Below, in pieces: positions 54,419 through 64,000 of a DNA stretch of 64,000 nt. The notes under the pieces were generated by a model, which worked only from the letters and a program-made list of their open reading frames with translations, was not told where the DNA came from and searched no databases. Source of the stretch: Furcasterigmium furcatum (Eukaryota > Ascomycota > Sordariomycetes > Glomerellales > Plectosphaerellaceae); the NCBI GenBank assembly GCA_001599815.1, contig BCIA01000006.1, positions 746,961-810,960 on the forward strand. The letters run 5' to 3'. Position 1 is the stretch's first letter. Every line of letters starts with the position of its first letter. The translations under genes were made by a program, and so were the position numbers.

Positions 54419-55812
54419 GATTGCAAAGGAATGATGAATTGACAATGGACGGCGAATGACAAAGCGAAGACGATGCGGTCAACCAGAAATGTAACTTCGC
54501 ATGGGTTGATTGTCAGGGCTGTCTGGCGTGGACATGGGTTCTGGTGTCAAATCGAGTAAGGTTGATATACGCGAGCAGAGCCGCTGCTGGCAATAGAGAC
54601 TCGCTGAGGTCGGCGGCACCTCCGGTCATCAATCCCTGCGATATTGGAATCGGATTTCGGCCGGTGTCAACATGCAAGGAGGGCGGCATTTCCTCCGGCC
54701 TGTAATGCGGCACATGTGCATATAAACATGGGGATGATCTGCCTTTTCCTGTCGATGGATGCGCGCGAATCAATGGCGGTCCTCTGCTGTCAGGGTGTCG
54801 GATATCGGGGGAACTGACCCCAGATACCTATCCCCAGGCCGGAAGGCCGGAACAGGTAAGGAGCGCTTCCAATTCGCCGACTAGCTGTTGGTGCCACCTC
54901 TTAGCTTGCGAGGAAGTATGGACCGAAAACGAGAACGAAGTCCTCTCTTCCATACGGTCCACTGAAACATTGCCAGAAGATTAGATCCAAGGCACCTCAT
55001 TCCTGGGACGACTCCGGGTCTTGGCACCAGACCGAATATCCGGAAACTGCCCACAAGCTCTGAAATAGCTTGAACGCCTCCGAAATCAAAGACGGATACT
55101 AGCAAATGCAAGGATGACGTCGTCACATGTGCTGTCGGCACTAGTTCACGCATGACTCGATGAGACTGAATAGGGCGGCGGTCTTCCATCCCCATTGACC
55201 ACACAACCCCCGCATCACGACGGACAGCCAAGCAGTTGGCAGCCAGATGGAGTGAGCTGATGAGGCCTTGTACAGTTCATTGGAGGTGCTTGAGAAGGCC
55301 CATGTCATCGATGCCGGTTTGAGCTTTTTCCGTGCACATCCGTCGGCTGTGCAGCGCCGATGCTTAGCATCAGGGATGCCGGGGTCGGTGTTTGCATCCC
55401 GGCGTCTGGGGCATCTTTGAACCGATGCCTGGAACGCCAACGCTAACGAAGTGAGCACTTCGATGCGCACGAATGAGAGCCGTCTCCCTCTTTGACGGCC
55501 TTATCCGATTGTCGGACTCAAAACCGAGACAGTGGCTTGGGTCCGGGGTCGCCAAGCCGGCCAGAGTCCGGGGAATGTGACTGGGGAAGCGGCGAAGCTT
55601 GACGAGAGCCAACTCGTGGACAGCCCCCAAGCTACTGCCACTAGCTACAGAGGTTTGGAGTGCTGTGAAGTATTAAACCAGATGACTCCTTCCGACTATC
55701 ACCGACCACAAGCCGATTCTTTGCCATCCAAGTAGACTCTTCCTGGTCACGGAGCTGAGTTTCTCGCACACTTCACAAACGCCAAATCGAGCACGTCAAG
55801 CACGCCTTCACC
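54419..55812. other. Intergenic, divergent promoters
   Basis: About 1.4 kb between the GH51 gene and the second transporter. A TATA-like GTTTATATGC on the minus strand at about 54719-54728 could serve the GH51 gene. Remaining frames are unsupported. Confidence 0.45.
54719..54728 (-). promoter_or_regulatory. TATA-like element upstream of GH51
   Basis: GTTTATATGC on the minus strand, about 300 bp from the ATG at 54418. Moderate match; the distance needs a long 5' UTR. Confidence 0.3.
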
Positions 55813-57633
55813 ATGGCCGACATCAAGCCTGTTGAGACGGAGGGAGTCCTCCACGATCGGGACATCATGGGCGAGAAGCCGATTGAATCATCTCGTATCA
55901 GCGAGCTCACGGAGGAGGAGAAGGCCATCGAGAAGAAACTCGTCAGGAGGATCGACTGGATTATTCTGCCCATCATCCTCGCGGTTTACCTTCTTAACTG
56001 GATCGACAGGTATAGTATTCTCTAACACGAGACATGATATCTGAAGCGCGGCAGTTGACTTGCCCACTTTACAGAAACAACTACGCCTCTGCCCGTCTCG
56101 CCGGCCTCGAAGAGGACCTCAACCTCACTCTCACGCAGTACCAGACTGGCCTCTCTATTCTCTTCGTTGGATACATCATCGGCCAGATCCCCTCCAACCT
56201 GCTGCTGAACTGGTGCGGCCGCCCGTCCTGGTATCTCGGCTTCTTCACCATCGCCTGGGGCCTGGTGTCCGCGATGACGGCCTTGGTCCAGAACTTTGCC
56301 GGCATCGCCGTCTGCCGACTGATTCTTGGATTTGTGGAGGCGCCCTTCTTCCCGGGTGTGCTCTTTTATCTTTCGGTAGGTTGCTGAAGCTGTAAGAACG
56401 GGGGAACATTGACTGACCACCTACCGCAGAAATGGTACACCAAGAAGGAGATGAATCTCCGCATGAGTATCTTCTACTCTGGCGTAAGAACTGAATCTTG
56501 ACCTTCTTGTAATAAACCCCAGACTGACAATACCAAGGCTCTCATCGCGGGTGCCTTCGGTAACCTGATCGCGGCCGGAATCCTGGACGGACTGGCTGGC
56601 GTGAGGGGATTGTCCGCGTGGAGATGGCTGTACATCGTTGAGGGTGCCAGTATGTGTTGTCGTCCCGGAAAGTGGCTGGAGGCTTCGCTGACACTGTTTA
56701 GTTACCATTCTGGCCGGCATTGTTGTTTGCTTCTTCCTGCCCGACTTTCCCGAGAACTGGAGGGCCTTGACTCCCGAGATGAAGCACGTCGGTGAGTTGA
56801 GAGTCACATCATTCAGCCACCAAGATGCCAGCTAACAGTCTCTCCCAGCCAACCGCCGCCTTGCCCTCGAAGCCGCCGAAGCAGATGCTGATGATGGAGC
56901 CGCCTCCTCCCAGCTGCACGGTCTCAAGCTGTGCCTCACCGACCCCAAAGTCTGGATTTTCTGCGTCATCTACATGGGCCTCACGGGCGCCCAGGGCTTC
57001 GGGTACTACTTCCCGACTCTCACCCGCACTCTGGGACACGACCGCTTCATCTCCCTGATCCTCGTCGCCCCGCCTCACATCTTCATCACCATCTGGAGTT
57101 ACATCCACGGCATCGTCAGCGACCGCTTCACGACGAGGTACTGGTTCTGCATGTACCCCATCGGCGTCGCCATCATCGGTTTCGCGGTGTTCATGACGCA
57201 GAACACCTTCGGGCCAAAGTACATGACCTTCTTCTTTATGATGTTCCTTATGAACATCAACGGAACCCTCTTCAGCTGGATCGCCGGCGTCGTGTCCCGC
57301 CCTCCCGCCAAGCGCGCCGCCGCCTTCGCCCTGATTAACTCGCTGGGCAACAGCGTTAGCATCTGGACGCCGTACACGTACCTGGACAAGGAGACGCCAT
57401 ACTTCTACACGGGCATCGGTATCTGCATTGGCTTAATCACCTGCTCCGCGATCGGCATGACTGTGCTCAGGCTCATGCTCATCCGCGAGAACAAGCGTCT
57501 GGCCGAGATGGAGAACGAGGATGTCCCGCTTACGCAGAAGCAGATTGAATTGCTGGAGAAGACTGCCCAGGTCGAGAACATCACTGTTGCGGAGGCCAGG
57601 GCTCTGCAGAAGGGCTTCAGGTATACTATCTAG
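55813..57633 (+). CDS. MFS transporter, allantoate permease (Dal5-like) family, second member (512 aa)
   Basis: Six exons (55813-56009, 56075-56375, 56430-56483, 56538-56649, 56702-56791, 56849-57633) give 512 residues. A hydrophilic N-tail leads to KKLVRRIDWIILPIILAVYL in helix 1, then LLNWIDR joined to NNYASARL at the first intron, as in other family members. Further markers are YQTGLSILFVGYIIGQIPSN, RPSWYLGFFTIAWGLVSAM and RLILGFVEAPFFPGVLFYLS. Helices 7-12 fall in the long last exon, with the loop MNINGTLFSWIAGVVSRPPAKRAA. Symporter of organic anions or related cations in the plasma membrane. The gene at 8.9-10.7 kb encodes a clearly different paralogue (NLDQASLSQAN against NNYASARL). Frame intact; small introns of 45-66 nt. 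Confidence 0.92.
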
Positions 57634-57877
57634 GGCGCTTCGAGCATGTTGTAAAGGGATCAAGGTCATTAGCTACTTGTCTTGCTTGATCCCCCCCAGA
57701 TAGTCTTTAGTCGATTCATGTTCGTCATCGAGGTTAAGCCGCATCTTCTCTAGCTCCTGAAATACACTTTACTTGCATCAAGGCGAATAATCACGAACTC
57801 GTCCATCTGTGCTCTATTATGATACAGGAAGACTAGGATTGCCAACTCGCCATCCTGTCAGCGTTCACAACTTGCGC

Positions 57878-59043
57878 TCACCGCAGGCGGAATTCAGTCT
57901 CCCGGCGAAAGTTCCAAGTGCCTCCTTGAGTAGATAGCACCTTGTATCCCAGGACGCCTTCGATCAAAGCCAGCAACATAGGTGCAGTCACCTGGAACTG
58001 ACCGAACCGATGCTCCTTCGTACTTAGTTCAAGTTTGTCGAACATCTCGCTCAGGCCAAACGCAGATTGGTGAAGCTTGATGTCTACAGCAGGCGGCTAT
58101 GACAAAATGAGGTGTCAGTAACATGATATCGAGTCGTTTTGGACCGAAGGGCTTACGGATCTCGTATCACTGTGGTTGACGCGGCACCAACGCTTGAGGT
58201 AATCGGAGAGCAGTTTCAACGACGGGCTGTGGCTGCATTCGATCTGGATCTGATGGGCACCCGCGAACAGAGTGAGGTGATACGGGGGCCTGAGGAGGAG
58301 GTCGTCGGGACGCGGCAGAGACTCCCAGTTGGGGAGAACTTCCGGCACAACAACGACGGATGTGCTTGCAGGCTGCGGCGGAGCGGCCTTCTCGGACACG
58401 GCCGGGTTTCCCGTGGATGGCTCTAGCTTGACGTCCGCCCAGTCATCGCCAGCGGAAGTGTCCTTCTCGAAGCAGCCGAGCAGACCACCCCGGAAACCGG
58501 GACTTAGCTCGGTGGGCATCATGATCTGCTTCTTAGGCAGACGAATGACGAATGCGAGCCGCTGATCGGACCAAGATACCAAAGGCTGCCTCGGGCCGGC
58601 CGTCTATGTGTTGTTAGATGCTGGTCCTCCACGGCGGTAGGATGCTACTCGGTTCCTTTGCAACGTACCTCTACCAGCAGTCTGAGCTGCGACCGTTGCT
58701 TCACCGTCTCCAGAAGCGTCTCAATCCATTCCTCGTGCGCTGCCTCGTCGTCAAGCAGCTCAGCCACGCTGTTGGCGAATGCCTCGACGCATCCCGCAAT
58801 GATCTGGACAAAGTTGAGCTTATCGGGGTAGAAGTCGCCCAGTTCGTTGAGCAACAGCTGCCATTCTGGGTCCACGACGACCTTCTGACCCAGGACGTCG
58901 CCGAGCTTCTTCAGAGAAACCTGGAGTGAACTGGCATCGGCCGTCCAGAAATCACGGACACCGAGCTTGACTTTCAGGGGCCTGGGATCGTTCAGCGTCT
59001 CGTTGCCGCTTCGGGGGGGCGGCAGGGTGACTTACAGCGACAT
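57878..59043 (-). CDS. Conserved fungal protein of unknown function (328 aa)
   Basis: Four exons (59043-59036, 58981-58669, 58603-58157, 58096-57878) give 328 residues. The first exon is only 8 nt (ATGTCGCT), and its GTAAGT donor fits well. The first half is helical and acidic (LKVKLGVRDFWTADASS, LNFVQIIAGCVEAFANSVAE, HEEWIETLLETVKQRSQLRL). The middle holds VSWSDQRLAFVIRLPKKQ, then a Pro/Val-rich linker and a final part with YHLTLFAGAHQIQIEC and HRFGQFQVTAPMLLALIEG. No signal peptide or TM segment. I do not recognise a domain, but the phase-perfect splicing and even composition indicate a real gene. It might be a scaffold or cytoskeletal-type protein; that is a guess. Confidence 0.75.
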
Positions 59044-59786
59044 TGCACCTCTTTCACGAGCTCGACTATGAAAAGCAGAAGTTCAGTTCCTGTGAGAGAT
59101 AGACCTGAGTGCAATTCGTTTTGAATCAACTTGGCCCTTTACTGAAGGTCTCATCTCAGGGGTATGTGCCCTTTTATCGCGCTTCCCCTGCCGTGGATCT
59201 CTTGCTAGTGGACGCGCCGGGCGTTCGGGGCTGAGAGACGAGGCGTTCAGCTCATTTCTTTAGGCCAGGCCGTAAGGCAGACTAACAGCGACCCCATGCC
59301 CACAACATGCCCAGGTGTCTGCCTGTTCCTGGATCAATCTGAGGGTAGATCTTGGCGTGGGGTGCTTCAATGCTCTCCACAGACGATGGCATTCGTCGAC
59401 AAGCAACTGAGTGCTCTGTTCCATTCCGCCCGATGGTGACTGTTTGGTTGAGGGTCAGGGGTAGGACGACAGATGTGGGGGCTGACTAATCCGAGACGGA
59501 TGCAGTCCGTTGTTGCGCCTTGCTGAACGACCCGATCCACCAGAGCTCCCTTCAACTTGCAACAACATCCCGAACCACCTGAACCAAGTCGACTGTGCCG
59601 CGTACAATCTACGCCACATACCGTCACGACCAAGAATTCGAGCAAGCAGCAGATTTCCAGGGTCTGAATCAATACCAGCTGCAGCATCTGTGCACTCGGC
59701 TGCACCTACCTCCACGACTCCGAGCCTCGACACCTCGACGACCTCGAATCTTGACCTCAAAGCCGGAGCCCGCAGCAGTCGACGCC
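59044..59786. other. Intergenic, divergent promoters
   Basis: 743 bp between the unknown protein and Dcp1. The Dcp1 frame is open upstream to 59595 but has no ATG there. Nothing else is visible. Confidence 0.45.
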
Positions 59787-60545
59787 ATGGGAGGCCAAGG
59801 CCAGACGCCTAGAAAGCGCACCCACGCGCGCAACGCCTCGGCATCCCACCGCGCAGCAGGCGTCTCCGACTACGACTCGGACGCCGCGCACCTCGTCGAC
59901 CCCCTCAACCCACCTCCCCTCAACCCGGCCCTCCTCACCCGCACCAACACAGAGCTCAACATCTCCGTCCTCCGGCGCTACATCCCCACGATACACTCCA
60001 TCCTCAGCATCGCCGCGAACGCCGTCGTCTACACCTTCGCCCCCGCAACCTCCTCCTGGGAGCGCACCGGCACCGAGGGCACCTACTTCCTCTGCTTCCT
60101 CGCGCCCCAGGCCCCGGAAGCCGCCGCCACAGGCGAGACCGCCCCCGCCTCGCCCCGCGCGTGCATCTTCGTCCTCAACCGGCGCGGGCTGGAAAACACC
60201 GTCCTCGACCTCGGCAAGGTCGAGAACTTCGAGGTCATGGACGAGATCTACATCTTCAAGATGGAGGACGACTTCGGCGGCGTCGGCGGCGCGGAGGCTG
60301 GCACGGACAGCAGCGTCGTGGGCGTCTGGATACACGCGCAGGACGACGAGATGCGGATGGAGAACGCCGCCATGGTGCAGGAGACAATACGCATCGTGCA
60401 GGCGGGCCAGGCGCAGGCCGAGGAGGAGCTGGAGCAGCACCAGCAGCACCAGCAGGAGCTCGCGACACAGCCGGCGGCGGCGGGCGGCGCGGCGCCCGGC
60501 CAGCGGATCAGCGTCAGCCAGCTGTTCGGCGGGGCCAGCGGGTAG
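59787..60545 (+). CDS. dcp1: mRNA decapping protein Dcp1 (252 aa)
   Basis: Single exon, 252 residues. The EVH1-like fold of Dcp1 is clear: LNISVLRRYIPTIHSILSIA, VYTFAPATSSWERTGTEGTY, IFVLNRRGLENTVLDL and NFEVMDEIYIFK. Dcp1 activates the decapping enzyme Dcp2 in P-bodies and so controls 5'-to-3' mRNA decay. The C-terminal 60 residues are Gln/Ala/Gly-rich (EELEQHQQHQQEL) and end ISVSQLFGGASG, with an added insertion relative to yeast. The start at 59787 is the first ATG (CGCCATGG), and the frame upstream is open but starts with GTG. The antisense strand has a 230-codon shadow fr. Confidence 0.92.
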   Translation: MGGQGQTPRKRTHARNASASHRAAGVSDYDSDAAHLVDPLNPPPLNPALLTRTNTELNISVLRRYIPTIHSILSIAANAVVYTFAPATSSWERTGTEGTYFLCFLAPQAPEAAATGETAPASPRACIFVLNRRGLENTVLDLGKVENFEVMDEIYIFKMEDDFGGVGGAEAGTDSSVVGVWIHAQDDEMRMENAAMVQETIRIVQAGQAQAEEELEQHQQHQQELATQPAAAGGAAPGQRISVSQLFGGASG

Positions 60546-61261
60546 GACCGCCGGGTGCAGGGCGCGAAGGAGCTTGCGCCGGGCATCATCGCCTCCCTCG
60601 AACGGGACGGGGTGTATCGCGACGAGTCCGGGTTTTCGATCCTCCGCTCCGAAGAGTATCGGCTTAACCCGAGAGTCAGGTTCGCGGATAGACGTTCTGG
60701 CTCGCAGGACTCAGGGCCGGCTGGCGTCCCGCCTCCATCCTAGCTACATCCACCCGGTCACGACTGCATGTTTTAAATTGCAGCCTCGCCACAGGACCGC
60801 CCGGCCTGCTGTACCAGAAACGATCGATGGGAGATATCAGCCATCGAGCATAGTAGCGGAGGAGAAGCGTCGCCTCACAGACATGGACGGCAGATTATCA
60901 GGCCCGGAGCGGTCAGGCGTCCGCCCATCATCATCCACATGGTGGTCCTTTGAGACGGAGTAATCAGGATAACCGAGCAGCTTTATACCCGAAAACTCCT
61001 CCAACGAGCACTCGCAGCACTAACACATCACTATCACCGACAGGACGGGCAGCGGGTGTCAGGAAAAATAACATTTGTATAGCCTACCAACGCCCGGGTC
61101 CTCATATTCTAATGAGAAGGGGGAATGACCAATGACCAACCGCCTAAACCGTGTTTCTCGCCCTGTGCACCCCTGACGGCCGTGAAAGAGTCATCCCAAA
61201 GTGAGAACCACGCCTGCCGCTCGCTCGACACGACACCAGGCTCCAGCGCTCCCGCGACACT
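60546..61261. other. Intergenic, convergent 3' ends
   Basis: 716 bp between the stops of Dcp1 and of the BAR-domain gene, which converge. Short frames on the plus strand (60555-60743, 60574-60963, 61125-61397) have no domain. Nothing else seen. Confidence 0.45.
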
Positions 61262-62406
61262 TTATACGGTGCCGCCGATGCTCAGCTCCCGGATCTCCTG
61301 CAGCACCTCCTCGACCCTCGCGTCGAGGTGGCCGTTGGCGTACTGCTCCCGCGTGTCGGCGTCGAGGTACTGCTGGACCTGGGCCATGCGGCTGTAGGCC
61401 TCCGCGCAGAAACGCAGCTGGATCTTGACGAGGGCCTCGAAGCTGGGGTCGAGGTAGGGGACGCGCAGGTCGATGAGCTGGGGGAGCTCGGTGGAGAGCT
61501 GCTCGTTGAGCTGCTCGTAGGCGGCCTTTGCCATCTCCATCTCCTTCTCGACGCGGGGCAGCTTGGTGACGTCCTTGTCGGGCTTTTCGACGAGCTTCTT
61601 GACCTTTGCGCGCAGGGAGTCGTAGTCAAGGAGCTTGTGGCTGCGCTTCTTGATGGCTGCGGGGAGGGGTTAGCCGGGGGTGGTCTCATGACTGGGGGAG
61701 CGGGGGGGGTGGGGGACGTGCCTTCGTTGACGTCGCCGAAGTAGCTGCAGAATCTGTTGATGGGTTCCAGAACGGTTGTGCTGGGGAGCGTGTCAGTACG
61801 GAGCGGTGGTCTCATGGCGGGTGGGCGGAGGCATACCGGTAGGGTCCGTCCAGCTCCTTGATCGTCTCGGCGTCGAGGTCCTCCACCGCCTGCTTGTAAC
61901 TCCTGCTCACGCCATCCTTCGCACCGGCGTCTCCGTAGAAGGCGTCTATCGTCTCGGCAATGCGCATCTGGGAAGCGGTCATGGCTGCGAGCGGTCAGCA
62001 AAAGCCCCGCAGTGAGGTCTTCCATCGGACGTTCGCACGCACCTCGTAGTGAGTCGAGGTATCCTTTCGACTCCTTCTGCAGTCTCAGGGCGGCAGCCTC
62101 CATTGTCTTGAATCGCCTGCACCCGGGTCAGCCCTCGTTCCCCATGCGCAAGGCGTCTTCGCTGCCTACCTCTCTTCGACCTCGTAGTCTCGGTCATTCG
62201 TCTTCTCCACCTGACCTGTGTCTCGTCAGCGCCCGTCGTCGCGGCCCTTTCGTCGGGAGGGTAATTGCTGTACGCACCCGCCTTCATCATCACCTGCGTG
62301 GTGGCGCGGTTGACATTCTTCTTGAAGCCTATTGCCCGCGGTCGTCAGTTCTCCGAGTCCTCGGCCAAGCCTGCCAGCATGAGGGGTTCTGACCTGCCCA
62401 CGACAT
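61262..62406 (-). CDS. hob3: BAR-domain protein of the Hob3/Rvs161 family (261 aa)
   Basis: Seven exons (62406-62394, 62328-62278, 62215-62170, 62116-62043, 61984-61837, 61780-61722, 61656-61262) give 261 residues. Start MSWAGFKKNVNRATTQVMMK is the family signature. BAR helices follow: DRDYEVEERRFKTMEAAALR, LRAMTASQMRIAETIDAFYG, TTVLEPINRFCSYFGDV, RSHKLLDYDSLRAKVKKL, and helix 3 with YEQLNEQLSTELPQLIDLRV. BAR dimers bend membranes in endocytosis and cell polarity, partnering the Rvs167/Hob1 type. The intron after VNE has a GC donor (GAAG|gcacgt), so it is a GC-AG intron; its CCCGCAG acceptor restores AIKKRSHK. Lengths are normal. The gene is intact and essential-type housekeeping. Confidence 0.93.
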
Positions 62407-63135
62407 GGTGACGGTGGGTGCGGGACGCCTGCAGTCACTGATCTGTTCAAAAGGATATTATCGTCTGGTATGTCGGCTCGGGGCGGGTGGATTGCGCGGG
62501 NGTTCGGGNCGGCGCGACACCGGGGGGCGAGGTTTCGTGGGTTGGTGATGTTGAGGGAATGGGGACGATGAACGCGATCAGCAGTTGGCAGTAACTGATT
62601 GATCGAATCCAGGCCGCCAGCCCAGTTTGGTGACCGCTGAATGGGAGACGACGTCAGTGGGCGGAGCGCAGCTGAGCCACGCCCCGGATTGGCTAGCGTG
62701 GCGTTCCGACTCCCGGTTCCTGGATGTGGGGTACGCGGCCTGGTCAGGCTGAAATGCTTTTAGCCGAGGGGCTGGCTGTAAGCGGCACATGCGTCCCGCG
62801 GGGCGCTCTTTCACTCTTGAAGTGTGGATGAAAGCGCATAACCCGACTTGTGGCCTAATAATAAAAATTGTTTTCTGTATGATGAGCTCAGATTTATCCC
62901 AGATTGAGATGTCCTGCGAGATGATTGTTCTTCCCAAATTCAGGGAATGTTCTGGAAGAGTCTCCGTCGTCTTGGCGTCCGGTTCTAACGCAACTCCACT
63001 TTGTTATCACCAATTCGAGATGGATGCCGTCTCGACTCATTTGTCTTTCGACTTCATTGTCTTCCCCCAGGCCCGGTTCTCCTTTCTGAAATCTAGATTA
63101 TTGCTGCCAATTCCTTCAGCTTGAAGATTCCAACC
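62407..63135. other. Divergent promoter region with two ambiguous bases
   Basis: 729 bp between the start codons of the BAR-domain gene and the tRNA-editing gene, so both promoters lie here. Single N bases are at 62501 and 62509. A GC-rich stretch surrounds them. No gene seen. Confidence 0.5.
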
Positions 63136-64000
63136 ATGGTTGAAGTCAGCGCCCTCCCTGCCCCGCGAGTTGTTGGAGCGCTCGCCTGCCAGCAAGACTC
63201 TTATCTCCGATCCCTCGAGACTCATGTTGTCTCGTGCGTCAAGTCCGCCCCTCCAGCAGAGAGCAAACCGTCGAAGTCCAAGTCAAAAACGAGCGCCAAT
63301 AAGCCAGAAGCGACAGCACCGACAGAGATTTGGGAGATTGAGTGTGCCGACTCGGTCCTTTTCCCTGAAGGTGCGTGGTAACCGGCCATGGCCGCGAGAT
63401 GCTCCCAACTAACACCCAGCAGGTGGCGGCCAGCCGACGGACCATGGATCCCTCGTCACTTTAACAGCTTCCTCCGGTGAACCTATTCCAATTCGGAAAG
63501 CGGAGAGGCAGGGCCTGCGCTGCATCCTGTACTCTCCCTCGCCGCTGTCACCCGGCGAGAAGATCAAGCAGGTCGTCGACCACCAACGGCGCTGGAACCA
63601 CATGCAACAGCACACCGGCCAGCACCTCCTCTCTGCCGTCATGGACACGTACGAGGATCTGAAGACGCTCGGATGGGGAATGGGCAGCGACGACAGCATG
63701 AACTACGTCGACCTACCGCGCAAACCGTCCCCCGAGGAGATGCAGTCCATCCAGAGCCGGTGCAACGAGCTCATCCGGAACAACCTCCCGATCACGGTGG
63801 AAACGCCCGAGGATGCGAAGCAGGACAAGCTGCCGGAAGACTACGACAAGTCCAAGGGCATCATCCGCGTCATTCGCATCGGGGACATGGACCGCAACAC
63901 GTGAGTTTGATCAATCCGTCCTGATTGAAACCAGGCTGCTGACACCCGCGGCAGATGCTGCGGCACACATCTCTCCCAGACATCTCACATTTCCCTCATA
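63136..64000 (+). CDS. AlaX-like alanyl-tRNA editing protein (5' part; cut by the window end)
   Basis: Trans-editing protein that hydrolyses Ser- or Gly-mischarged tRNA-Ala. Exons 63136-63370 and 63423-63900, then 63955 onward. A 5' extension of Lys/Ser-rich sequence precedes WEIECADSVLFPEG, then GGGQPTDHGSL and the AlaRS-editing core RRWNHMQQHTGQHLLSAVMD with the metal-binding HxxxH. The third exon adds TCCGTHLSQTSHISLI, the CxxxH that completes the Zn site, and the frame leaves the window. It belongs to the AARSD1/ThrRS-AlaRS second additional domain family. The intron acceptor at 63422 reads CCCAGCAG. No targeting signal is evident at the N-terminus. Confidence 0.9.

Noticed and set aside
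59757..60449. A 230-codon open frame antisense to Dcp1
   Set aside because: Composition mirrors the GC-rich Dcp1 coding strand, and the sense strand is the clear gene.
1..64000. tRNA, rRNA, CRISPR arrays and complete transposons
   Set aside because: I looked for cloverleaf-like and GTTCGA-type signatures, direct repeat arrays and transposase motifs, and saw none that hold up.

Overview
The window is nuclear DNA of a filamentous ascomycete, probably a Sordariomycete. The basis is spliced genes with short introns (about 45-90 nt, GT-AG, branch sites of the CTGAC type), densely packed single-copy genes on both strands, and fungal families: HET, LysM, killer-toxin-like GH18, Pth11-like rhodopsin, Zn2Cys6, CBM1. 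I built about 25 protein-coding gene models and checked splice phases by hand. Three further genes are frame-broken, and one ORF fragment is of doubtful status. No tRNA, rRNA, CRISPR array or intact transposon was seen. Single N bases occur at 62501 and 62509.

Layout. 0.6-10.7 kb: membrane and housekeeping genes (UNC93-like transporter, Cys-rich membrane protein, GNAT acetyltransferase, polytopic membrane protein, Dal5-like transporter). 12.5-16.2 kb: a secreted, possibly GPI-anchored protein and a HET-domain protein. 17-25.3 kb: a chitin cluster with a multi-LysM secreted protein, a divergently transcribed killer-toxin-like GH18 chitinase carrying LysM and chitin-binding modules, and a secreted protein of unknown function. 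26-36.2 kb: an apparent programmed-cell-death or non-self-recognition island. It holds a damaged NB-ARC/TPR NLR, a gasdermin-like protein, a subtilisin-like protease with a fungal N-terminal extension, and a divergently transcribed zinc-finger/PNP_UDP protein.

36.4-46.3 kb: a GH12-CBM1 protein that seems to lack both catalytic glutamates, a rhodopsin-like membrane protein, a frameshifted GH5 pseudogene, a Zn2Cys6 regulator and a PhyH-type dioxygenase. 46.9-49.8 kb: a deaminase/MYND pseudogene. 50-64 kb: a small membrane protein, GH51 arabinofuranosidase, a second Dal5-like transporter, a conserved unknown gene, then core genes (Dcp1, a Hob3/Rvs161-type BAR protein, an AlaX-like tRNA-editing protein cut by the window end).

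The most interesting signal is the 26-36 kb island. The gasdermin-like and S8 protease genes sit side by side like the known fungal pair HET-Q1/HET-Q2, in which the protease activates the pore-former by cleavage. The N-terminus of the NLR and the extreme C-terminus of the PNP_UDP protein carry closely matching 20-residue Gly/Asn-rich motifs. This is the arrangement used by fungal amyloid-signalling receptor/effector pairs such as NWD2/HET-S. The NLR copy has two frameshifts and an altered Walker A, so the receptor may be a disabled allele.
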